A stretch of DNA of 64,000 nt, taken from Ifrita kowaldi. Lineage: Eukaryota; Chordata; Aves; Passeriformes; Cinclosomatidae. The translations under genes and the position numbers were made by a program. The notes under the pieces are model-generated. The model saw nothing but the letters and a program-made list of their open reading frames with translations. It was not told the DNA's origin and did not search any database. Where the stretch lies: the NCBI GenBank assembly GCA_013398055.1, contig VZRS01004408.1, positions 62,001 to 126,000 of the forward strand, given 5' to 3'. Positions 38,541 through 49,400 of this stretch are shown piece after piece (the stretch's first letter is position 1; each line of letters opens with the position of its first letter).

Positions 38541-39559
38541 TTGGTATCCTTCTTTACGAAGTAAACTGAGTTAGAAGCTAAGTCAGGCTGTGTTTTGCCA
38601 GTGATGGAGCTGTTGGCAGGTGCAAGGGCTGAAAGAGGACAGGTTTATTTGAGCAAATGCTGTTTACTGAGTTTCCCCCAACACCTGTATAAGCCAGATC
38701 CAGCATTTCCCACGTATATTTGCTGACTCCAGGCTCATGCTTGCCCGTCTTGGACTTATTTGAAAATGACAACTACAAGAGCAGGAGAAAATCACTTCTA
38801 AAAAGCCTTCTTCATCACAGAATGCTTCCAGGGGATCCATCGATATATATGTGTGCTCTGCAGTTGACACATTTATATCTTTGGTAATTACTACATTCTT
38901 AGCCCTGCCACATTTTCTAGGCTCTAGTACCATATATCCCATGTGGGCTGGAGTAGTTCTGCACAAAACAGCACAGATACAGAGCAGCCCTTCTGTGTGA
39001 TTCCTCAGAGCTTCAGCAACATATAGGGACCTCCTGAGTCAGCAGCTGCATGGAGGATGCTGCGCTTGAGCCTTCATGATGTTCTCGTCTGCCCTGAGGT
39101 TCTCTGGTTATTAATTAGCAATTTTCAATTTTGGCCTCCTGCAGCCTGTGGGGATGAGTTCCACCCTTTGAGGAGTCTCCATGAAAAAAGTTGTTCTCCT
39201 GGTGGTTTAAACCCATTACCTGACAGCTGGAGGGTACTCCACAACGGCAGTGGAGGACAACTGTTTCTCTGGGAATTAGCATCTGCAGAGAAGAAGCGTG
39301 GGTGGGAGAGGAGGCTGACGCCTTGGTTGAGAATTGGTTCTTGACATTCAATTCCTTTCCTGGGAAGAAGCTGGCTCTTGGTTTGGGTCCCTCCTGTCAT
39401 CTCTCTACTTTGATTTTTCTCCTTTGCCTGCTCTGTTTGTGTGTCTCTATTCTCTGTGCCTGGTAACATATTCTGCTTGGAAATTGCCCATTTTTAGACC
39501 CACAGGACAGCAGGAAGTGCCTAAATCCTTCCTTGTGAGTTTCCTTGCTTTAGCCAGTT

Positions 39560-39770
39560 TATAGCAGACGTCACACCATTTTTTTTAAGAGGCAACTTTA
39601 AGACAAACTACTCCAATCCTTCCTGGCACCATGTAAGCCCTAACGACTTTTCAACATCTCAGCTCTCGTTAATGCATTTTTCAAACTACTACCCCAAGTG
39701 ATTAGCCTGTATTGTGGATCAATCACTTGCCAAATTTTAATTAAGAAAGGAGGAGAAAAAATAAACTCCA
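39560..39770. promoter_or_regulatory. Candidate conserved noncoding element
   Basis: Contains CTCGTTAATGCATTTTTC, AGTGATTAGCC, GTGGATCAATCAC and AAATTTTAATTAAG within about 130 bp. These are tight homeodomain- and Pbx-like sites with no repeat character. Inferred from sequence texture only. Confidence 0.3.
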
Positions 39771-42700
39771 TCCTGGTTCCAGCCCCATTTCTTTGCTTTG
39801 TAACAGCCCTGGAGCAAACTTCTTGCAGCAGAGTTTTATAAACCCCTCAAAACTGGGGTTTATAATGGAAAAGCTGAGGTGGCCTTTACTCCAGCACACA
39901 CAGCTATAACACATCAAGGCTTTTCCATGTAGCTATGATGAAAGGAGCAGAAGGACCTGGAAAAAAAGAAAAATAAATGGCTGACAGGTGGGACTTATTA
40001 TTCCACAGCATTTTTATTTCAAGGGAAAAGTTTAGTAACCCCAGCTGGCAGGTGAGCAGTGGGGGAGCAAACGCTTTTTCATTGTGCCTGTGCCAGCATG
40101 TGTGTGTGTACAAGCTTATGTGCCTCTCCACGAGAGAGAGCTTAATCACTGGTGCAGGTAAATGTACACCTACACCAAAAAGTCAGATGTAAGGAACAAG
40201 TTTCTGAGCAACTTCAATCTAAAAAGTAAAAAATCAGGACTTAGTTCTGAATTTACCACGCATACTTACGTGTGCAGAGGAGCACAGTTTCATATCATAT
40301 AAAAGAAAAATTCATCCCCAAGTGTCCAGAGTATTAGAGAGACTCAGAGCCCTGAGCCCAGTGTGCCATGTGTAGCCTGCACAGCATTCAGACCAGGCTG
40401 CTGAAAGTTTGCAGGATGCCATTGTTCTCTTCAGTGTACCCAGGCTTCAGAGCTGAAGGATGAGCCGCAATTCCCACGTGCAGGTGAAGCAGCATCCACC
40501 ACTTCCCTAAATCAATCTGTGATCATGTAGCTTTTGCAGAAAATAGGTCAAGCTCCATGTGGTTGGGTTCTGCTTTGAGACATGTTTGAAAACTTGTCCC
40601 TGGCTATGCATGTGCAGCTCTTAGCCTTAGGTGGGAGAGTGGATCCCCCTAAAGCCATCCGCCTGTGGTGCAGAAAACAGATCTCCGGGACAGAGATCCC
40701 AAGGTCTGGCAAGACAAACCCAGCCATCTTCCCTTTCCCTGTAGTGTGAGGGAGTTGCATACCAGACCTTGCTTTGCTGTGGAAGAGAGCAGCAAAGATG
40801 CAGTTGGTTTCATCAGGCTTGTTCTGCCATCCCCGTGGGCTGAATGTGGAAGGCTGGTGCTTATAATGAGCACCTGCAGCCTTTGGTTGGATGCTCTTGC
40901 CTGTAAGCCTGTCTTAGGAAGGAGAGCATGGACACAGATGTGGGCACTAGTCACATCTGGAATGCTTGAAGTCCCCGTGCCCACTTCTGCTTCTCAGGGC
41001 ACGCAGGAAGGCTTGAACAGGCAGCTGCTAACTGTTGTCCCTCGGACAACAAGCTGTGAGTTAATTCCTCGGCACCTCCCTGTCACTTCCTTTGGGGCTC
41101 CTTCCAGCTACAAAGATGATGCCAAGAGGGCAACTAGATGCAACAGGTGCCTCTAAGGACAAGGGAACTGCATGGAACTGAGCAGAGACTCAACTGAAAC
41201 AGGATATTTTGTAGCATTTGCATCCAGATTAGTGAGCCCATCCTTGGTAGTGCTGCTGTGTCACCACAGTGGGAGACAGGGCAGATGTTTAGATTTTTCT
41301 CTTTCGTGTTTTCACCACTGCAGCAAGTTTTTACTGGGACGTGCAGAGTAGAGCTTGTCATTTCTAGTTCTAGAGATCCAAAGCTGTGATGTTGAGCATA
41401 AGCAAAGAGGTACATTAAGTAAACAGGCTCTGCCAAAGTCCAGTGCAGTCAAGTTTCCATTTCATCAGCATTTTAAGTCTTTCCTTTGTGTTACCGTTTG
41501 CACTTGCTCCTCCCAGAATCCAGCATGCCAAGTCCATTCCCAGTGGAGACCACTGCATAGGGCTGCACGATGTATTGCACAGGCACAGTGCCCTGGAAGG
41601 CTGAAAATCTAAACATAGGAGTTGTCCCAAAGTAACTGGAAGGATGTGCCCACAGGCATCAGCACCGGTGTTAGGTGTGCCATCCAGACCATCCGTGGTC
41701 TGTCCTTCTTCAGACTGCCAGTCTGTCACTCACCCTGAGAGTGATGCCCAGGGTGTTTTGGGTGTCTTTTACATTTCATTCTACTCTAGCTCAACAGGAC
41801 TTTGTGTGTGGCTGGTTTAGATCAGGTGCAGGTGCCTGTGGTCCCCACGTGTGTTCCATCAACAGCTGAGCTGCTGGCAGCGTGGGCTGTCAGATGGGAC
41901 CTGGTTGTTCACAAGTCCAAAGCTCAGGGAATGGTGTGCGAGTCCACGTCTGCCAGGACTTACGTGCAGTGGGAGCAGGGAGGGGGCTGGTTCCAAACTG
42001 CAGTAGGACTCAGTACTGCAGAAGCAACATGACATGCAAATTGTCTGTACCTGGGGCTGTCTCCTCCAGATTCTCCTTAGTCCAGGTAGCTTCCAGGGGA
42101 GAAGGCTCCTGTCCTGTCTTTGCAGGTGTGGTCCCAGAACAGAGAGGACCCGTTCTAAGGATGCTTGCCTTTGGTAAGCAGCAGTGCCAGCTGCTCTGCT
42201 AGGGATGTACCCATGTGCAGGTAGCAATCCAAGTGTGGCAGGTCACGGTCCTGCCCTGCTGCTGCTCTCACTGCTGCAGGTACTGCAACAAGCCCTGCTC
42301 AGGGAGAGCAGCAGCACCACTGGACCGAGCAGCCTCAGCTGTGCCAGAAAGCCCCATGCAAGCCTGCATGTTCTCACAAGGGATTGCATTCCTGGAGCTC
42401 ACTTGTCATGCCAAGTGCTGCAGGAAGGGCCTGTCTGACAGCAGTGAGCAAAATCTGGGGTGCTCTGGCAGAGCCTGTGCTCAGTTCTGTGCATCAGGAG
42501 ATCGTGTTAAGACTGTGGTGGGTATGAAAAGCCAGGCCATCCCAATTCCCCACACTGCTGGTGCTGTAGATGGGAGGCTGCCTCACAGCAGAGCCATCTT
42601 TCTGTCATTTTTCCCATCAATTGTCTGTCACATCTGCCAATCTAATGATGACCAGCTTAGTTTGACCCCGATTCTGAAGCTTATTAACACCCTCTTGCTG

Positions 42701-43383
42701 TCAGGCTCAGTGATAGATGGCACATCAGCCCTTGTTTTATTTCATGTAGTGTTCCTGTCGGTGACCCATTACCCCACCCCAGCTCACATCAGTTGGCTGT
42801 TTTCAGCTCACCTTGGCAGAACAGACTCACCTCTGCAGCATCAGTGTGAGCTGGGGGGATGGGACGGGGGGTTCCTTCATGCCAGCAGCTCATAGGCTTT
42901 TGCAGGATGAGCGAGGCAGTGTCCCATTGTGCTGCCCTGAAAGGGATGGTCCAAGCTCCCCATGAACTAGCTCAGTCATCTCTGCTGAAAACTTCACTTG
43001 TTCCAGCTGGGTTGATTTTCTGCCCGTTCAGTGACCTGAACTGGCTCATTGAGGGATGCAGGTGAGCAAGGGAAACAAAAAGGAGCAGCTCTCCCTGGCA
43101 ACCAGTGGTGACAGCAGTCCTGAGTTGGGTGATGCACCTTGGCTCTGGGTTTCAGCCCCCTGCAGAGCTCCTGCTTGTCCAGCTGCCTCATACCAGGGAC
43201 TGGAGCAGGACCAGGGGCTTGCAGGGCAGGCAAGGAAGGCAGTGGGACTCCCCTTCATCCATCTTGTGCTCACTGTTGGTTGCCATGGCCCTGCCTGGAG
43301 GGCCTTGCTGCTCCTGCGATCCCAGGCCAAGGGCAGGGATGTCCTTCACGCTCTCACGTGTGCATCTCATCTGCTGGTTGCAG

Positions 43384-43455
43384 GGTGCCAAGAAGCTCTG
43401 TCCTCAGTGTAACACCATCACGTCTCCTGGAGACCTTCGGCGCATCTACTTATGA
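43384..43455 (+). CDS. RNF220: RNF220 terminal coding exon (end of RING, stop)
   Basis: The last coding segment begins after TGGTTGCAG and reads GAKKLCPQCNTITSPGDLRR then IYL and the TGA stop (43453-43455). CPQC supplies the last two zinc ligands, completing C3HC4: C-x2-C, C-x-H-x2-C-x2-C, C-x2-C across three exons. The terminal SPGDLRRIYL is a family signature. Because the RING ends within about 12 residues of the C-terminus, there is no domain after it. Confidence 0.98.
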   Translation, partial: GAKKLCPQCNTITSPGDLRRIYL

Positions 43456-46400
43456 AGGACCCAGCGGGAGGGCGGGACCCAGCGACTTGGCTCAGCTCAT
43501 CACACCCGGGGGAGAAGAACGACCACAACAAAAAAAAGACGTTTTAAAATTTAAAGAAAAAACAAACCAGAGACTCCAGACATGGACTCGAGGATACAGG
43601 AGCAGTGGGGAGCCTCGGCTGCCAGGTCCCGCAATTTGAGACCTCCTTCAGCATCTGCAGCGGGCAAAACCAAACCCTTTGTTGTGAAGCCCCCTTTTTT
43701 AAAACCAGTGTTCCCCATCACCCGTTCCCTGGAGCTGGCTTTGCATTGCGGATGGCTCGTGAGCCCTCCTTTGGACTGTGTTGTTGACCACTCTGCCCCC
43801 AGGAGACTGGGGAAGGGACCCTTGACAGAAAGATGTTAAATAACCTGTAACTTGTGTTCTTTGATCAGTTTTTGTTTTGTTTTTATTTGTTTTGGTTTGA
43901 TTTTTTTGTTTGGTTCTGTTTTGGTTTTTTGTGGTGTTCTAGTGATAACTAAAAGGTTTAAAGAAAAAAAAAAAACACACCCAGGCAGAAATGAAGCACA
44001 TGTAATATAGATTATATATGTTTACAATGTTGTGTATAAATGGGATAGACTCAAACATTACATACTAATAAGTTTCCCTTTCTTTTCTTTGGGTTGTATT
44101 TTTTTTAAAGAAGAAAAAAAAATGAGCAGAGAACATTAAACCCATATTTTTCTTGGTTCAGCAAAGTTTTGGCATTAAAGTCATTAGTTTAAAAAAAGTA
44201 TATATATACATATATATAATATAAATGGTTTAATGTTCTGTGGTGTATATTTCCTCATTCAGATATGAAGTTAACAGCTTTTAGTAATGGCTGTAGCATT
44301 GCCCATAACTTACAGAACTTATGGGGAGTAGAGGAGGTGGATTTTTGTCATTAGTTGTAGCTAATGGGGCTATTTATAATAGAATCGTTATCCCCGGAAA
44401 GACAGCTTTTAACTCCTCATCGGGGGGCCAGGCAGGACAGGGGGAATCTGGCTCAGCCCCCTTTGTCTCTCTCAGCTGGGGAAGGGGCAAACGGTGAGGA
44501 GCTGGAAAGAGGGGGTCAGTGAGAGCACTGCCCTCTCCTCTGGCTGGGAGTGCCTGCTCCAGGGTCCGACTGATCCCTGTGCTCCTCCAGCCCATAGCCC
44601 CTTCCCCTGCCCGGCCTGGCTTTGCTTTCCTCCTCTGGGCAGCGTTCCCTGGCTGAGGATGCCTGGGCTGCTCAGGGCACTGGGGATGGCAGGGGGTGGG
44701 ATGGTCCTGCTGGTGGCTTTGCCCGGAGAGACTCAGCCAGTTCCCTTGTGGGGCTGCCTGGCAGAGCTGTGCAAGCCCGGCAGAGCCAGCCCTGCCCTGC
44801 TCTCGCTTCCCCCAGCTCCCACTCTCCTGCAGCCTGCGTTTTTCCTGAGAGGTTCTGGCACTAGGGCAGAGAGCCAAGCCAGCCCTGTCTCATCCTGACT
44901 GCCACCCCTGGGGTCCAGCAAAGATGCTCTCAGCTGGACCCAGAGGTTCCCCGCAGCCCCAGCTTCTTCCACGCAGTCCCTCATGCTCATCCCTGTCTCC
45001 CGTATCCTCAGCCTTAACCAAAGCTGCCATCTGGCCTGTTTTTTTGTTGTTCTTTCTTTTATTGTCAGGATCCAAAAAACAGATACTGACCCATTTCCCA
45101 AGGCCTTGGGACTTCTCCCAGCCCCACACCGTGCATCCCTGCCACAGCTCCCTGGGCAGTTGTGGGGTGCCAGCTCACTGCAGCCAGAAGACAGGGAGAT
45201 GGGAAAGCTCATCTGCCGCACTCCTTTCCAAGCAGATCCCACCTGGCAGCACAGCATAGCTGGGGCATTTTAAGACAGTCTGGAAACAGCAATGGATGAG
45301 GGGTTTGGAGCTGGGACCCCAGTGCTGCTGGGCTGCTGGGGTATTTCCGGAGAGGGAAGGACTGGAGAAACAGGATGCATGAAGGATGTGACAGTCCCAC
45401 TGCTGTTTCCCTGCCCCGAGCTCTTTTGCAGAGAACAGCTGCAGCCTTGGCATCTCCTGAGTGATTTCAGAAGGATCCCACTGCACCCAAAAAAAGCCCC
45501 AAATGAAATTGAAGGAGCTGTTATTTCATAAACATCTCATCAAAAGGTGACAATTCCTAATTGGGAGTTTCCGTTGTCTCCAAGCTCATAGTGGTGTGTG
45601 GCCTCTGAGACCAGAGAGCTACAGCCCCCTCTGCTCGGGGACATGTGCCAGCAGAGCTCCCGGGAACCAGGAGAAGCCGAGGCACCCCAGAGGGTCCTGC
45701 CTCCACGGGGAGCTGCAGGCAGGGGCTGCCACTGCAGGGTAACCCTGTGGCCAGCTGCACGAGGCAGGGGAAGGGCAGGCACGCACAGCTCAGGCTGGAT
45801 TTGTAAAGGGAGAAAAACTTGCAGGGCACATGGCTGAGCTGGGAGTGTGCTGGTGCTGAGGTCTCAGAGATGGAGAGGGTGCAGCCAGGTCGGTTTGAGA
45901 GGCAGCCAGGAAGGGCAAGAGGGCAGGACATCCCAACCCAGCCTTTCCTTGGAAATAGCCTGGCTCCTTCCCAGGGCGTTTCTGGCAGGTGGTGTGGACC
46001 AGCCGTGTGCTCTGCGTACATATGTGTAAAACCATATGTAACTAGTCATCGGTTCTTTGTTTTGGGGTTTATTTTTGGTTTATTTTTTTTTGTTTAAATT
46101 GTAAAGCCATCCCCTGTTTTCAAGGGGGAAGCCGCAGGGGGAATGCTGGGGAGAGAGGCGTCCAAGTTTGTACCAGGCATCCACCACTTCCCCTCTTCTG
46201 TAATGAGTTTTAATGATTAAAAAAAAAAAAAAAAACTGAAGTATCGGAGTTACCTATCTTTGCCCAAAGAATCCCAGTTGCACAAAGCGATATTCCGGTG
46301 TGTCGATGATTGTGTGTCAGTGTATACTATACAAAGAGGTACTTGTCACTCCCGTTTGTAAACTACATTTGACATTAATTAAACAAGTATAAATCTTCTT
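43456..46400 (+). other. RNF220: RNF220 3' UTR
   Basis: About 2.9 kb from the stop to a predicted cleavage site near 46,400. It includes a GU/U-rich tract (43866-43940), an AU-rich segment with TATATATATACATATATATA-like sequence (44195-44225), and a GC-rich middle third (44400-46000). The last 170 bp (46230-46400) is AT-rich, low in repeats and looks strongly constrained. Possible earlier polyadenylation signals are ATTAAA at 44135-44140, 44174-44179 and 46216-46221; the last is fused to a 17-A run (46219-46235). Long antisense open frames in the GC-rich part are not genes. Confidence 0.8.
46378..46383 (+). terminator. RNF220: Putative distal polyadenylation signal of RNF220
   Basis: ATTAAA within a conserved-looking AT-rich tail, followed about 30-50 bp later by a U/GU-rich CTCTGTGTTTCCC element that fits a cleavage-factor site. 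The spacing predicts cleavage close to 46,400. Confidence 0.6.
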
Positions 46401-49400
46401 GGGCGCTTTCTGCCTCTCTGTGTTTCCCTTTGCAGGCGAGAGGCAGCGGAGGAGGCACCCCCCACATGCTGCAGCCCCTGGATGTGAGTAACGTCCCAGA
46501 GGGGAGTCCTGGTCCTGTTTGGGATGCAGGGACAGGTGCAGGGGGATGCTGGGACACACGCCAGACCCCACCATGGATGGGTTCCCCCAACTGCCGCCCC
46601 CCATAGAGCCAGGAGGGCAGGGCAAAGGGCACCCCTCGGGGGACACCCCCATAATGAAGTCTCATCGGCTGCATTAGTTGGGGGCAGGAGACGCCCAGCC
46701 CCAACAGATCTATACATCCTGCATTAGGGGCCCCCGGTGCAGTGTAGGGTTACCCCGACACAGGGACTGGGAGGCTGCTGGGGCGGGGGGGCAGAGGTCG
46801 GGTTCCCCCCGGCACGCGGCTGGCGCCGACGCTTTTGGTTTACAAACATTTTGCAGATGGGTCAATGGGCTGTTTTCAAACCCCTCCCCGTGGCTGTGCC
46901 CCCCAGGGATGGAGTGCTGGGGCTCCCCAGGCTGGCGGGAGGAGGCAGTAGGGATGTCAGGGACCTCTTTTCATCTGCTGTGGCAAGGATAAGGAAAGGG
47001 GGGCGATTTGGCCACTTTTTTGGCTGGCGAGGAGCAGCGGAGCGTTTCAGCAACTCTCCCATCCACTTTCAGCCCAAAGGAGGCCTGAGGCCAGGGAAAG
47101 GGGCAGAAACCCTCCCTCCCTCCCTCTCCACCTACCCCACAGCAGGCTGCTAATATTTTATTTAAAATATCTTTAGGAAGCGGAGGACCGTGATGTATCG
47201 GATATATTGAGAAAATGCTAATGTGTAATAGCGTGTGTCAGGGGCCTCGTTCATCACCCCGCGCCGCCTTCTGGGGGATCCATATCTAATTAACAGTAAT
47301 GAATGAGAGAGCCCACCTAATGACAGCCCGCCAGTTTGTTATGGAAATGAGGCAATCCCATTAGGCAAAACACTTAATTAAACAAACTGCTCGGAGTGTA
47401 GGCCAGTGCAGGATGGGCACAGGCCCTTTAGGGAACAAGGGAGGCCCTGGTACCCAGCCCTCCACATGCCAGGATGGGGGCACAGAGGCTGCTGCGGCCT
47501 CTAGAGCTGGGTGTCCGTGGTCAACTCCAGCAGCAGGGGGCTGGGAAAGCTGAGAGGGACCTGCCGGGGGGGAGGGGGTCCCAGCTGGGGAGGGGGCAGC
47601 AGGACAGTTCACATCCCCCTCTCATCTCTCTCCTTGGATGGGCTCAGAGGCAGCAGAGGCCAAACACAGATTTCTAATCAAACGTGTGTACTTGGCTCCT
47701 GCTCTATTGACACTGAAGCAAGAAGGGCTCAAGGTTAATTCCTTATCAATACCCTATTGTCAGCTCATCCATCACTCCGTGGGGGAAGGGGCTGCCCAAG
47801 CTCTCCCTGCCGCAGCCCCCATAGGTTTGGGAGGGTGACTGAAGGATGCCATGCCCACCCCAGCCCTGCCCACATAGCCTGTCTCTGAAGGTGCTGGGGT
47901 GGGCTTGCAGCCATGTGAGGATGCAGAAATGAGGGGATAGGGGGGTCAAGTTCAAAGGGAAGGACATGGAGGGATGTCCATGCCCCAGGCTGGGTGAAGG
48001 AGCTGTGTGGGTGTGCTGGACAAGGGGCATTAGGAGAGGGATCAGGTGGTGGCTGTGGGCCCCCATTTGTGCTATCCTGTTTCCTAATTGCCTCCTAAGC
48101 CCCAGCCCTGTGTGCTGGGCAGTCCTGCCAGTCTTTTCAGGACTAAGGTCAAGCTCCTTTCCCAGGGCTTGGGGACTACAGGGAACCCAAGGGAGCTCCA
48201 GAGTCCTGATACATGGAGTTCCCAGAAGTTGGGCCATCGTCTGCTTGATCACACTATTACACAGATTCACTTAAAAAAACAGATAACCTTCCCTGGGTGA
48301 TGGAGAGGGAAGTGCTGCGACCTGGCCTGCTGGTGTGGAAGGTCAGGAAAGCTATTCCTGCTGTTAGATAGACTTCTGGTTTTAACAATCAGTTAAACCT
48401 GAGAAACAGGATCTAGTACAAACGCCAGAGGCAGGCAGCCCCTAGGGAGAGATGCTGTTCTGTATTAGCTCACAATCTCTAGTTCTTGTCATCGGAGTTA
48501 GTTCTTTCTGGTCTTTTTCCTTGCCCTAAGAGGAGACCTTTTGCAGGAGATGCTCTCAGGCACACAGAAGCGCTGGGCTGAGCCGTGCTGTTGGGATCTT
48601 CCCCAGGATCTGCTCAGCTGTCTCCTAGACTGGAAATCCCTCCATGCAGGAAAGAGGGGTCCTGCTGCCACCTCGTGGAGCCGTTCCCGCCCGGCACGGG
48701 GCTCCCGCGGGGTCGGCACAGCCGCCTCTGCCCGCTCCTCCTCCGTCACCTCCACGGGCAGTGGAGCCTCACGCCTCCCTCCTTCACTTCTCGGGATGCA
48801 GCAAGGGGTTGGATTGCTTGGTTCCATCCCGTCCATTCCCACTTTTCCATCACTGGCAGAGCTCCACGCATATACCTGCAGCATCCCAACACGCACAAAA
48901 ATGGGACCTCAGCCTACACATCTTTAAAACACCATTATGAGGTGTGGACACAGGTCAGTCTCTACCCAGGGGCCTAATTTGAATTACTCTTGCTGCAAGA
49001 TGTTCCCCCACCTCCAAAACCTGACCCCTGGCTGGCTGGATTCTGCCCCTGGCCTGCCCAGTTCCCCACCACAGCCTCCCCCAGTGCCACAGGGAGCTCT
49101 GGCTGCACAGACACCCTCCCAGCCCTGTCAGGAGCAGCTGAGCGCCCTCCAGCCCAGGGACACGGGCCACCCTGACCACTGAGTGGCTTTTTTTCTTTTT
49201 CAAAACTATCCTGTAACATCACCCTGCCTGGAGAGAGAAGGCGGGACAGGAGTTGGTTCCCTCACAGGAAACACTCAAATGGGTTTTGTTACTGAGGGGA
49301 AGTTAATTTTGCTTTACCACAACCGTGGCAGCCAGCCATGAGCATCCTCCTCTCCCACCACTGCTGGTGTTTCACCCACGCTGTTTCACAGTCTGCACAT

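Larger units (their letters stand above)
35186..43383 (+). other. RNF220: RNF220 intron (last)
   Basis: An 8.2 kb phase-0 intron in the RING domain, with a GTGAGG donor and a CTGCTGGTTGCAG acceptor. It contains candidate conserved blocks (36890-37620, 39560-39770) and a CR1-like fragment near 38370-38540. A 226-codon open frame at 42215-42895 is treated as chance. GC content rises toward the 3' end. Confidence 0.88.
1..46400 (+). other. RNF220: RNF220 gene, 3' portion (gene span)
   Basis: RNF220 is a RING-type E3 ubiquitin ligase. Known roles of the family include ubiquitination of Sin3B, stabilisation of beta-catenin with USP7, and, together with ZC4H2, control of neural patterning factors. 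The seven exons listed separately translate in one continuous phase to the C-terminal ~191 residues of the ~566-residue protein and end in the diagnostic RING finger and terminal DLRRIYL. The exons for the N-terminal ~375 residues were looked for between 1 and 14,786 and not found, so the window opens inside a large intron. The 3' end is set by an ATTAAA at 46378-46383 in a well-formed 3' UTR tail. TMEM53 follows in convergent orientation, as in other vertebrates. Confidence 0.93.

Noticed and set aside
42215..42895. 226-codon open frame on the plus strand in the last RNF220 intron
   Set aside because: It is cysteine- and serine-rich with no recognisable domain, no splice or promoter context, and lies in GC-rest DNA where long chance frames are common.
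44374..44877. 167-codon minus-strand frame in the RNF220 3' UTR
   Set aside because: GC-driven chance frame; overlapping plus-strand frames are equally open and nothing resembles a protein.
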